Origin: Sphagnum compactum
Taxonomy: Eukaryota > Bryophyta > Sphagnopsida > Sphagnales
Reading direction: 5' to 3'
Length of the DNA stretch: 64,000 nt
Assembly: GCA_965153455.1 (NCBI GenBank)
Contig: OZ234495.1
Span: 20,518,875-20,582,874, forward strand
The translations under genes were made by a program, and so were the position numbers. Positions 1 through 11,353 of the stretch are shown piece after piece; the first letter of the stretch is position 1, and each line of letters opens with the position of its first letter. The notes below the pieces were generated by a model. The model ran no database searches. It was not told the origin of the DNA and saw nothing but the letters and a program-made list of their open reading frames with translations.

Positions 1-212
1 CATTATGCTGCATACCGGTCATCTTGTGATCAAATGCAGTTTTGGATTCTTCTATGACAATGTCTTGTGGAGTGATGAACATTCTATCCTACAGATTAAT
101 TGGTAGCACAATTGCGAGAATTAAAAAGAACTGTTTGCCATACAATTGAGTGTCAGATCTTGGTGCTGCACATCTTTTTTTCGGAATGTGATTTGCTTTT
201 AATGTTGTGCAG

Positions 213-3200
213 GTGGGGTCCCCAGCTCAAGCAAGGGACTTATAAAAACCGCCAGCTTCTTTACCTCTCTGAACGGGTTTGTTGAGCTTGCTTTTGACCA
301 GCAACTGTTCTGCTGACAGATGTTTGAATGAATCATTGTCCAGCTCTTTGATCTTTAAAAATGCAGAGAAAAACTGAAACTGGGTTTCTTTTTAGGTCAA
401 TGCTTTAAAGACATGCCAGAGTGCCCTAGAAGTTCAAAATTGTCTGCTGTAGATCTTAGTATTGCTTTCTGCACCGCATAGGAAAGAAGATGTTCACATG
501 CAGGTACAGTTTGCCTTCTGTTGTTTTTCCAGACAGATGGTGAATTTCCAAACACACTTGTGGTCGCTCAGTGTGAAGTTTTGAAGCCACGAACTGCAGC
601 AGCAGAGCACATCTCACAGGCAGAGACCCAATCCCAACTCCAGAATCAATGTCAGATCTGAACTTTGGGAGGTGGTTGATCTACATGAAAGGGGTAGTTG
701 TTTGGGTGGCAGCCAATGACTACCTGTGCCTGCTTAGGCTTATGTGAAGCTCAAGTTCAAAGAGAAGAGTTCCAATTTGTTTGGCTTGTTTGATGTTGGA
801 TGGGTACAAGCAGTTCAATGAGGAGGCAAAGTCACCCTTTGTTAAGAAACATAAGACCATTATCCATCCTGGTGAGGTATGTTTGGGCCTTCCAGTGGCT
901 GATTCTGGGTTTCAATGAAGGCTGATAAAAAGTGGGTTTGAGGGAAGGATTGGTGCAAATTACAAGTGGTTGTCTCAAAGTCAAAATACGGTGGCAAGAA
1001 GAATTTATGCTCATGTTGGACTGAAGCAGTAGAAATTGCTTCGCTTGCTCAAGGCTTGCTGCAGATTATTGCCTTCTTCTGACAGCAACCTGACAACTTG
1101 ACTCTTCCACAGGTGAACCGAATAAGGGAGCTTCCACAGAATAGCAAAATTGTTGCCACACATACTGATCGTCCAGAGGTAAATTCTTGTACTAGTTAAG
1201 GCATGATCACTATAGCTGTTTGTCTGTAGATCCTGTGTGAACTTCAGAAAAAGACAATTGTGCATGAAAACCTAGGAGAAAGTAATACCTTCTTGTGTTT
1301 GGCACTGCAGGCATATAATAGGGTTTCCTGTTTGCCTAACTGTCTGATTGCAAGTAGGTGCTCATTTGGAATGTGGAAACCCAGCCAAATCGGTCATCCA
1401 CTCTGGGAGCTGTTCATTCCCGACCCGATCTGGTTTGTTGTCTCACCACATAACATCTTGTTTGTTTCCCAGAATGCACAGTAGTCTCTGGAGTTGTAGC
1501 ACATGCCACTCATGAAGTAAATACAGTGGGAGATTGATTCATTCTGATTCTGTAACTCCATTGTTGCAAGGCAGGTTCTAACAGGTCATACTGAGAATGC
1601 AGAGTTTGCTTTAAATTTTAGCCGAGCTGCACCTCATGTTCTTTCGGGTGGTGAGAATTTCCAGTCCTTTTTCTTTGTGTGTCCTCTCTTTTCTTTTGCA
1701 CCCATTGCTGGGGACTGATGAAGTCAGTGGGGTGCTTGGGTAGGTGGTCATTGCCATACTTGTTGCTGTTGAAGTTCCCTAAACATGTGTATGACTGTTG
1801 TTCAAACCAGTATTGGGTGTTGTACAGTAGTTGGACTAAACTAAAATTTCCCAAAAAAAAATTTTAGTTGGTTGCAATGTAGATGGAACTGAACTTGGTT
1901 TTAAACTTTGGACTGGGCTCCAAAACTTTTGGCAAGTCTCCAGAACTCAAGGTTTTATAAATCCAAAAAAATGTTCTCCAAACTGCACCAGAGGTTCTAT
2001 CAAACAGAAAGAAAACCTAAAAACCAGAACCAACGGTTCCTTTGAAAATCAAGAACCAGACAATGCTGGTTCAAACTGCTCCTTAATTCTGTCTTGTGGT
2101 CACGTTTTCTCCTTCTTTAGGGTGGGGGTTTCATGGTTGCTGGTTTGTAAGTCAGATCTGAAATATCCATTACCTCAATATGGAGGGGGGTTGTCTCTCA
2201 ATTCTCTTCAGGTTGACTAAAGTTGTAAGTGTTGAGAAATTCTCAAGACTTGTGAAGATATCTTTTTTGCCCATCCTTTTTAGGCCATGCTCAGCAGGTT
2301 TCACTGCTGCAACCTTTGAGGGTTTTTTTAGCCTTGTTGAGTCTGGCATGCGGGTTTGCTTGAGTGTGCACATGGGATCTTGTCCTCAATTGAAATTTCA
2401 TTAGCTCAATGCTTGTTGTCTTAGCATTTGCATCAAAGCCACCGGACTTTACTGGAAGGAATTATCATGTTACTGGAGAAGTGGTTATCAGTTCAGTTTA
2501 TAGTGGGATAGTTATGACCACAGGCAAGGACAAGTTGGTGCTGCAATGGAGCATAGAGGATCATATTACAGGCATTCAGGAACCATACCCTTCCAGAGCA
2601 GGCACACCAACAGCAGGAGGGGGAAGGGGATCCTGGACTACAGGGGGTGGTGGATCTGACCTCTCAGATGCCAGCTCTATTGCCCCAAGAGGAGTATTCA
2701 AGGGCCATAGTGACACAGTGGAGGATGTCCAGTTTAGGCCTTCAAGGTTAAGAGCGACACCGACCACACCCCTTCATGATTTTCATTTCAGATTTGTGAG
2801 GATTCTTCTCTGGTTTTTGTGGCAGATTGTGTTGGCATGTTATGTTTTTTAATTGGTTGGTTTGGGGACGGGATCATCAGTATGCAGGAGTTCTGCAGTG
2901 TGGGTGATGATTCTTGCCTCGTGTTCTGGGATGCACGTTCCGGTCATGCACCCACTCTCAAGGTCACTCAACTTTTGTCCCTAGTCTAACTATCTAGTGC
3001 TTCCTTATTTTGCATGTGTCTTCTGCTCTACCATTACGAGAGCGATCTAATGCTCAGGCCTTTATGTTTGAACAGGTTGAGAAGGCACATGATGCAGATC
3101 TGCATTGTGTGGATTGGAATGCCCATGATGAAAATTTGCTTCTCACTGGGTACCACTTCTCCCTATTGAGGACATGTTTTTGTGGCAGTCACAATTGTCA

Positions 3201-4488
3201 GCCCATTGGAATTGTAACATCACAATCAAAGTCTTTGAACTTTTGTTGTCTTCTTCTATCGGGCAATCTAAGCTGCATTGCGACTGGAACCAGGTCAGCA
3301 GATGCATCAGTGCGGCTCTTTGATCACCGCAAGCTCTCTGCAAGCAATAGCCAAGGTACTCCTATTGAGCAGTTTGAGGGTCACACTGCTGCTGTTTTGT
3401 GTGTTCAGGTACGACCTGCAGTCTTTTTGTATCCTTGCTGTCTTGTGGCATTTTGTCCAATTGCTCTTCTTCTGGTTTTTAAACATATGTAGTTGAATTC
3501 CCTCTTTTCCCTTTTAGCATAAGATTTTGGTGTTGTAACTGGGAGCCTCTGGAGCAAGTAAGATGGTTACTGGTGCCAAACTTTTTGGTGGCTTTCTCTT
3601 GAGTTCCAAGTAACCTACAGATGGTTCAATTCAGCCAGGAGGGGCTCTTTGACGCTGAGAGCTGCTGTTGGGCTGTTCAGTGGTGTCCAGACAGGGCTTC
3701 TGTGTTTGGAAGTTGTGCAGAAGATGGGTTGCTGAATGTGTGGGACTTTGAGAAGGCAAGTAACAGCCTTTTCTCTGTGTCTTTTTTGTGCGCTATACAA
3801 ATCAACAGTTTCTCTTGCACTAAGAAACATCTCTGATATCCCATGTATGATCTAAATGCAGGTAGGCAAAAAATCAGGGGAAAGTGGTAGACCAAAAAAG
3901 TCATCGAAGGTCCCAGCAGGGCTCTTCTTTCAACACACAGGACACAGGTACAATTTGTCACATGATCTGATCATGACCCTGAACACCACTGTAGAAATGT
4001 TCATAAAATCCCAAAACTCTGTTGGCATTCATACATGTCATTCCTGAGATTTTGTGAAGGTGGTGACACTTGGATTGGTTGAATGCAGGGACAAGGTGGT
4101 GGACTTCCACTGGGATGCAAGTGATCCCTGGACAGTTGTCAGTGTGTCAGATGATGGTGAAAGCACGGGTGGTGGTGGAACTCTGCAGGTAGGCAACACA
4201 CGACTGTCATGAGTCTTATTTGCTTTCAGATGCAGAAGGTAGACATGCTAGCAACATAGGCTGGATTTGACTGAACTGCTGGTCTCAAAGGTTGTTTCAG
4301 GTTGTTAGTTGTCTATGGATTCATACAGTTGGCAGAGGATTTAATGGTGGCTTACGTGTGTGCGCCTGTGCTGGTTGTTGCTGGTGCTACAGATTTGGAG
4401 AATGATTGATTTTCTTTACAGGCCTGAAGAGGAGGTATTGGCAGAGCTTGACAGTGTTCGTCCTCAGTTACTACTACCACCCCAGTAG
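213..4488 (+). CDS. FVE/MSI4: FVE/MSI4-type WD40 histone-binding protein, 5' end outside window
   Basis: This is the 3' part of an RbAp46/48-family WD40 gene of the plant MSI4/FVE class. Such proteins bind histones in HDAC and Polycomb complexes and can act as DDB1-CUL4 adaptors in the nucleus. Exons: 213-276, 533-619, 814-876, 1113-1178, 1358-1432, 1575-1650, 2524-2746, 2881-2962, 3076-3149, 3294-3408, 3681-3755, 3862-3947, 4089-4188, 4393-4488. Phases are continuous through to TAG at 4486-4488, giving 426 residues. Diagnostic blocks are RWGPQLKQGTYKNRQ, KTIIHPGEVNRIRELPQNSK, SVGDDSCLVFWDAR, EKAHDADLHCVDWN, AEDGLLNVWD and SDDGESTGGGGTLQIWRM. Arabidopsis FVE is about 507 residues, so roughly 80 N-terminal residues lie upstream. 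A Gly/Ser-rich linker sits inside the 2524-2746 exon. The introns after 619 and 3755 appear to start with GC. Confidence in family is high; single splice sites are inferred. Confidence 0.93.
2068..2275 (+). repeat. diverged duplicated block in an FVE intron, copy 1
   Basis: This intronic stretch has a diverged direct copy at about 4778-5000, just downstream of the gene. Shared landmarks in order are 'ttcaaactgctcct', a T-rich run ending 'cttctttaggg' or 'ttccttaggg', and 'gttgagaaattct' or 'tttggagaaattct' followed by 'tgaagatat'. Identity looks like about 65-75% by eye. It could be an old repeat family or a local duplication. Confidence 0.5.
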
Positions 4489-4777
4489 AACAGATCACTA
4501 TTAGCTCCCAAGTGAGTGTATTCATCATTTCAAAGGAGATTGAGGTCATAAAAAGCTCACAAATTTCTGGGAGAGTGTCACAGATGATCAAAGGAAAGTT
4601 TGAACATAAAAGAGTTTTAAGCATCTCTCTGACAGGGAACTTAGGATTTCAATACTCTCACATGTGGTGATTTGGGACAGAAATTAACTCACTTCCCAAT
4701 TTCCATAGTCAGCATTTATGATAGTTGGACCTTGGATCAGTCATCTTCACTTGGCTGTCGCTGCTGTTGCTGTTGTT

Positions 4778-5000
4778 CAAACTGCTCCTCAGTTTTGTTC
4801 TTGGTCTTGTTTTCTCTTTTCCTTAGGGTTGGGTTTCCTCTTTTTCAAGCTTGTGGATTGGTGCGGATTGGTTGCTGTTATGTTGTTGGCTCTGAACGAT
4901 TCATAACCTTGTTATTGAGCCATCCCTCGATTCCTTTTGGGTTAACTTAAGTTCTAAGTTTGGAGAAATTCTGAGTGCTCATGAAGATATTGCATTGACT
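4778..5000 (+). repeat. diverged duplicated block downstream of FVE, copy 2
   Basis: This is a direct-orientation partner of 2068-2275 with the same landmarks in the same order, about 290 bases beyond the FVE stop codon. No coding signal continues with it. Confidence 0.5.
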
Positions 5001-6234
5001 TTGTGACCACCATTTTTTGGCTTTGGGTATCTTGCCAATCAATTCAGGCTTTTACCTTGCTCCTTTGTCAGGAGTGGAGACTCGCTAACTGGGAAAAGAT
5101 AGTTGTTCAAAAGTCTTTGCCAAGGAAAATGGGGAGAGTTCATTGGCTCTATCAAGTACAGCCTTATTGTAAGTACATGATTTGCAGGCACAAATTGAGG
5201 CAAGGTGGTGGAGCTGGTTATTGAAGTTTGTGTTCATAATGGTCAAATCTCCAAACATGTTACTGAGACACAGGGCAGCTGCTGATCTAAGTTGGAACAT
5301 CTGAGCCCTTCTTACATGCTCGTCGTGTAAAGGTCTGCGCTACCTGTGGTCAATTTTTCTTTCAAGATTATGCAGGCTACTGATGAAAACAGTCAAGACT
5401 GAAGCCCAGACGTCTTTAAACCTTTATAGATATCCTTATCAACAGAGGCATAGAGGATGAAGTCTTCCGCCTTCTAATGTCGCCTTGTTTACTCCTCACC
5501 CTTTTTGAGTCAATGTACGATGTCTATGTCTCAGTATAGCTAACAAAATAGTTGTAAGAGCAACTCCACTAGTGCACTGTACAGCGAATTTTGGATGAAG
5601 AAAAGTCAAAACATGATGGTTTGGCGCAACAAAATGGCTTTGGCCTAGCATTTTTCACCAGGATGCTCAGGCTAGCAAAAGTGACAGCGCCTAACACCTG
5701 CTGTTGATCGTCTAGATTGCTTGGTAGATACAGGTGGGTTGCTATTGGTAGTCTCTAACCTTTTGCAGTCCGAGTTTCAGTTTTATAGGTGAGATTGGGA
5801 AAAAGTAAATCAACTAATCTTGGATGTAAGAAATATTGTTGGGAGGGCCACAAACTGAGCATGGGTGCAGCTTGCTCTTAAGGGTTCATATGATCAAGGC
5901 AAACATGTCATTGATCAGACTTGTTACTCCGCTAAGCTAGTTGAAAAAGGTTCTCAACAGAAAACAAGCAGATCTTGGGTAATGACTCTGTATCTTATGA
6001 CAAGTTCAAATCAGTGTTGGTCTCGTTTGCAGGCCTGTTGCACCTGCCATCACCGGCGGCATGACTTGAGGCAATACCAGCCTGGTAGGGACATCAAGTA
6101 ATACAAGCTTTGCAGCAGTTTTATCAGTTTCAATGCCAGGAATCACACAAGCCAAAAATCAAGCCTTGGACCCAATACCAGGATGAGGTCGGGTTTAGGA
6201 TGAAATTTTGGAAAAGTACCCTATGTTCATACTT

Positions 6235-6352
6235 CCCCAAAAGAAAAAATGAACATTCGTCAAAATGTGGGGTCAAAAATTGTTACATCGAGTTCCCAAA
6301 AAATGAACATTCCTCAAAATGTGGGGTCAAAAATTGTTCCATCAAGTTCCCA
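6235..6352. repeat. 54-bp tandem duplication
   Basis: Two near-identical units each contain 'gaacattc', 'tcaaaatgtggggtcaaaaa' and 'ttgttacatc' or 'ttgttccatc', at a period of 54 bp ('gaacattc' at 6251 and 6305). A partial third start, 'ttcccaaataatt', follows. Confidence 0.8.
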
Positions 6353-8462
6353 AATAATTCGCTCACAGTAAATAATAGCAACTGGTGAGCATTCCTCATA
6401 AATGCGAGGCCAAATAGACTCTTGCATCTTTCTGTGCATTCTCTCCTTAACAATGTACGGAGCCAACAATAGAGTATTTGAACTCAATATAGAGAGCAAC
6501 CAACTACCAATTCTAAGAGAAGGAAGTAAAACACAAATAAGAAGGCAATTTCAAACAACTTGGGCTCCGCATTGCTGTGCATTACTAGCGATGATCAACT
6601 ATTATTGTTTTTTCTCTTCTTCTTATGTTCCCGGATGGTTTTCAATAGTTCATCATTATTTATGTCTATGTCAAGTTTAATTTGAATTAATATAAATATC
6701 ATGGACATGAAAATGCACATGTTAATTTGCCTTTTCATATCTAGGGTGATGGATAGGGAAAAGGAGTGAAATAGTTATAAGAATAGAGGGTAATTATTAA
6801 GAAAGGAGAGAAATAGTTATAAGGATAGAAGGTAGTTATTAGGAAAGGAGTGAGACACTTAAGTTTTTTTCTTATTCACAATAAAAAAAAGGAGAATGAA
6901 AAGTTGTAGAATGTTGGTATTTGTTGAAAATGTTGGAACTAAATGTAGTCATGATAAAGTAGCAATTTCCATTTCCCTTTACTAAAATCCCATTTGAAAC
7001 TTCACCAAATATTTTGAATTTCATAGTCCATTTTTAGAGTGAATTTCTCCCTACGAATTTGATAATACCATCCAAATGGGTGTACATATGAATATGGTGT
7101 ACCGTAACATTTAATACATTAATGGTACTTATCCTGACTACCATGCAAATTGATGAGAAAAATGCATTCAATTCGAGGTCCAAACATGTTTTGTTTCGAG
7201 AACTATAAGCTACTAGAGTTGATGTAATCCAATCCATTCCTTAAGCACATGTTTTTTTTTTATATAATCACTTTTAGTAGAGTCATTCCTTCGCTCAATT
7301 GGCCATGGCCAAAGTGTTTCAGCTTGCCATATTTGGATAATAGGTTTCAACATGTCACCAAAATATACAAGGAATACTAAATTGTTCTACTTTCCTATCT
7401 CACCTATAGCCAAATTTGATGAAGCTCTCTTGTGGATGAGAATGAACCCATCTAGCTCACAAATTTGAAAAAAGAAGAAGAAAGTGAACATGATGTAGGT
7501 GCAAAGTTTGAAAGGAGGCCCTTTAGACAAATTCTCCTGGGTGGGGGCAACTCCCACTTCCAACCAAGGACTATCCCTAACAACTTATTGCTACTATTGT
7601 TGGCCCCTTGCTTGGTCTTTTATACCTAACAATTTGTGTGATCATATAAGCCTTGAGTCTTGACCTAGTCTTGTCAAGTGAAAAAAGAAGAAGTGATGAT
7701 GAGAATGATGATTTTTTTGCTTTTTCTTTCATGATTTGTAAAACCCACCCAACCACCTCCCCACTCCACACATCAACTTTTCTAACCTAAAAACCACCCA
7801 ACTTTCTAACCCTAAAAGAAAACCACACACTAATAAGACCAACAACTTTCTAACCTTAAAAGAAAACCACCATCCTATGCCAACAACTAACTAGGTGTCT
7901 AGTATCTACACAAACAAAGTGCACAAGTAATATACTAGAACCCTATCTGGAAATAGCTATTACACATTGAGCCATTAGTTCTTCATATATAACTAAGAAA
8001 ACAAATTCGAACCACCAAATCCAGCAATCCCATTGGCTTTTTAAAAAAATAAATTTTACATTTAACTGTTAATTCACTCAAGATAATTAAGGAAATTTTT
8101 TTTGAGATCACCAAATCCAGCAATTTCATTGGCCATAAATTATTATTTTTTGGGGGATACCTACTACACACCCTATTTTCTGCCTATTCAACACTCTCTG
8201 TATATAACTGTAGTTAGTTCTAACCCTTGTCTGTATACAGACAGGGTTAAAAAATAAAAGGAAAATGAAAAGAGAGAGAAATAAAGAAGAACAAAAAGAA
8301 AGAAGAAGTACACCTCATCTTTTACCAATTCCAACTTACGGTTCTTCTTTCACTTTCTACTTTAGTCTTTTTACTCAGCACAGTAACTCCTCGTTTTCTT
8401 GACACCGTCGGGGGCGGGAATAGGTAACTTCTATATTTACCCCGCTTTTCTTTGGGGCTGCT

Positions 8463-9240
8463 AATTCCAGTTCCCGACCCTCGTACGTGTAAAGTTACTG
8501 TAGCGTTCGTGGATCTACGATTTTCCAAGATACTCATAGCGCAATATAAATCTACGGAATTTGATAGATATTGGCAGATCTACCTCTATTTTCTAGATTG
8601 TGCAGTGCTGTGGGGTTGGTAATTCCAGTTCTTGACTCCCTGACTATGATTTACTTGGCGTTCGCGGGATCTATGATTTTCTTAGATACCACTATGCTAC
8701 ACATTAGGTACTCTAAATCTACAAAAATTGATGATATTGGCAGATTCATCTCCAATTCTAGATTTTTGCTGTGCTGCTGTGGGTATGATAATTCTAGGTC
8801 TGGACCCCAAGACTATGATTTACTTAGCGTTCATGGATCTTATATTTTCCTAGATACTGGTATGCTATTAACTGGGTACCTTAAATCTAAAAAATTTGAT
8901 AGATATTGGCAGATCAACCTCCAATTCTAGTTTCTGCTGTCCTAATTCCAGTTCTCAACTCCCTGACTGAATACCTTAGCGTTCATGGATCTAGATTTTC
9001 CTAGAAACCAGTACGATAGTTATTGGGTATGCTAGATCTACGTATGTGGATAGATATTGGATGATCTACCTCCAATACTAGATTCTGCTATCCTAATTCC
9101 AGTTCTCAACTCCCTGACTGAATAACTTAGCGTTCATGGATCTACGATTTTCCTAGATACGAATGTATTACTTATTGGGTGACGTTAGATCTACGGATTT
9201 GGATAGATATTGAAAGATCTACCTCTGCGTCTAGATTGTC
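8463..9240 (+). repeat. ~155-bp tandem repeat array upstream of the F-box gene
   Basis: About five degenerate copies begin with 'aattccagttc' or a close variant at about 8463, 8621, 8790, 8943 and 9094 (spacings 158, 169, 153 and 151). Each copy contains in order 'gactccctgact', 'ttagcgttcatggatct', 'gattttcctagata', 'tagatattggcagatc' and 'tctagatt'. The last copy runs directly into the presumed promoter and leader of the F-box/LRR gene. It is satellite-like in structure, with a unit length in the range of nucleosome-sized satellites. Confidence 0.85.
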
Positions 9241-9540
9241 TGGTGCTGTTGATTTTTTCCTCCTTTTTTGTTGTTGCATGGAGTGCCATCGCTGGCTGCT
9301 CTCTTCTTTCTTCGAGGTTTTGTTTCGGCGATGGAGCTCGAGAATTCTCGAGCGCACTTCACTCCCGTCGCCAGTTCATGAAGAAAAAAGAGAGACGGAT
9401 TTTTTGAGTACGAGGAGGATTTTGATTGAGGTTTGCTTCTTTTTTTCTGGGCCTGGAATTTTGGAGAGAGAGACACAGAGAGAGAGAGAGAGAGAAAGAA
9501 AGAGAGAGAGACGGAGAGAGAAGAAGAAGAAGGATCAGCA
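9241..9540 (+). promoter_or_regulatory. leader region of F-box gene with GA microsatellite
   Basis: The sequence between the repeat array and the chosen ATG is pyrimidine-rich, then carries a GA/GAAA tract at 9464-9530 ending just before ATG 9541. GA tracts are common in plant 5' UTRs. The in-frame open sequence upstream of 9541 is mostly this low-complexity tract, so I start the protein at 9541 rather than at the upstream in-frame ATG at 9433. Confidence 0.5.
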
Positions 9541-11353
9541 ATGCGGAGCAAAGGTCAAGGAAACAAGATAGATTTATGGAAGACAAGCAGCGGGGGGGAC
9601 GTGACGAGTGTCTTGAGCGATGAGATTCTATTACATGTGTTCAGGTTGTTGTCTCCTTCGTCGTCTTCCTCCTCCTCCAACTACTCGCTAGTATGCAAGA
9701 GATGGATGCGGTTGTACGGTCTGTTGCGGTTGTCCATCAAAGTACAGGACTGGACGTTTCTGGAGACAGGACGTATGAGCATCCGTTTCCCCAATCTCAC
9801 AGACGTGGACCTCACGCGAGCTTCTGTCGTGCTTCCTGCAGTTAGTAATAAAGGCTCCTCGATTTTGCTCACACACCAGGGCCTCACTGTACAGCTCAGG
9901 TATGATTGTATGCTTCTATGCTCCTCCACATCTGCCGTGATCAATTCTGTTTTTGCTTGTCCATTTTGTGATGGATTCTTTTCTCTGATTGTGTTGTAAA
10001 GATTTCTGGGGGGACTTGCGGTGGGGGGATTTGTTGGGGTTTCTCCACAGCTTTGATGCAGTTGATCCAGCTTCCATTGAACGTTGTATAGAGGATCAGC
10101 AGCTGTCTCCAGCAAGGTTAGACAAAGGTCTCAAGATCTTGGCAGACTCTTACCCTGGGTTACAGAGACTATGTGTCGTGGATGTCAGAAGACAGACTCG
10201 TATTGATAGTGGTGGTGATGGGTTCGTGGCAGTTGAGGGTTTGAGTGAAGTGGTGGACAACTATTTTGATTTCACTCCTGCCAGCAAAAAAAGAGGGGAG
10301 AAGAAGAAAATGAAGAATAGAGAGAAAGAAGAAGCCAAAGGTTTCAATGAAGAAAAAGAAGAAGAAGACAATGATGATGACAACGATGAAGATGCCGATG
10401 ATTCATTCTTCAAAGTTACCGCAAAACAGGATTCTTCGGTGGTGGCGAAGAATTGGACTGGCCCAATTCAGCAGCTTTCCATGAAGAAGAACAAGTCATG
10501 GACAGAGGCAGGGATTTCAAGCATTGCTAAGAATTGTCCAATGCTTCAGGAACTGGAGCTCTATCAGTGCACTGATGAAACTCTCAGAGCAATTTCCGCA
10601 TGTGAGAATTTACAGATTGTGAGACTGAAGGGATCCATCACAGGCTTCTATCACTGTACCTTCACTGATATCGGGCTCACGATCCTGAGCCGAACATTTC
10701 GCCGCCTCGTGAGATTGGAGTTGAGTGGATGTGAAGCTAGCTATGAAGGGATCTCAGCAATTGGCAAGAGTTGTGCAATGTTAGAAGAGTTGACATTGTC
10801 TAACAAGGGTTTCTATGAGGGTTGGGTGGCAGCCTTGTCGTTCTTGACTTGCTTGAAAACCCTGAAGCTTGAAGGTTGTAAACAGATCGATCGAAATCCT
10901 GGACCTATCCAACGCTTGGGCCGATGCAAAGCAATCAACCAACTCCAACTTGTGCGATGTGACCTTCGTGACCGTGTGGGCTTTGCTGCACTGCTAGCTG
11001 TTTGTGTAAGTACAAAGGAGCTTGAGTTCCAGGATTGCTGGGGCTTGGATGATGACAGCTTCAGCTTGGCAGCAAGTTGCAAGAGTGTGAGGCTGTTAGG
11101 TTTAGCTGGATGTTCACTCATTACTACCGCAGGGTTAGTGGTGGTTGTACAAGCTTGTAAAGACTTGCAAAGATTGCGGGTAACCTTTTGTGACAACATT
11201 CGGTATTCAGAGCTTACACCTGCTCTTTGCAACCGTTTCCTGAGTTTGATGGAATTCTCTTGGCGGCCAGACACAAAGTCTGTGTTGGCTGCAGGTCTTG
11301 CAGGCACAGGGGTAGGACAGAAAGGTGGAAGATTTTTCACCCGGAGAGGTTAG
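9541..11353 (+). CDS. F-box/LRR (RNI-like) protein, SCF substrate receptor
   Basis: Two exons, 9541-9899 and 10051-11353, join in frame and give 553 residues. The intron is GT-AG, 151 bases. Residues ~24-62 look like an F-box (SDEILLHVFRLL, then SLVCKRW), followed by VQDWTFLETGRMSIRFPNLT. Leucine-rich repeats follow, such as CPMLQELELYQCTDETLRAI and LVRLELSGCEASYEGISAIG. The C-terminus reads SWRPDTKSVL then GTGVGQKGGRFF. This matches, from memory, the plant At5g07670/At5g51370 F-box family. Members would bind SKP1 and present substrates to the SCF ubiquitin ligase; substrates are unknown. Residues ~199-238 are a Lys-then-Asp/Glu-rich insert, larger than I remember from seed plants. Family call is strong; start codon is moderately sure. 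Confidence 0.92.

Larger units (their letters stand above)
4489..8462. other. gene-poor spacer
   Basis: Beyond the FVE stop I see no exon chain. The first part resembles FVE intron sequence (see 4778-5000). From about 6700 it becomes AT-rich with homopolymer runs. A short motif 'accaaatccagcaat' recurs near 8015 and 8108. Isolated open frames here are short, with no recognisable motifs. Confidence 0.6.

Noticed and set aside
9433-9540. Upstream in-frame ATG as the F-box start
   Set aside because: The added residues are almost all Arg/Glu from the GA microsatellite. ATG 9541 gives a normal N-terminus.
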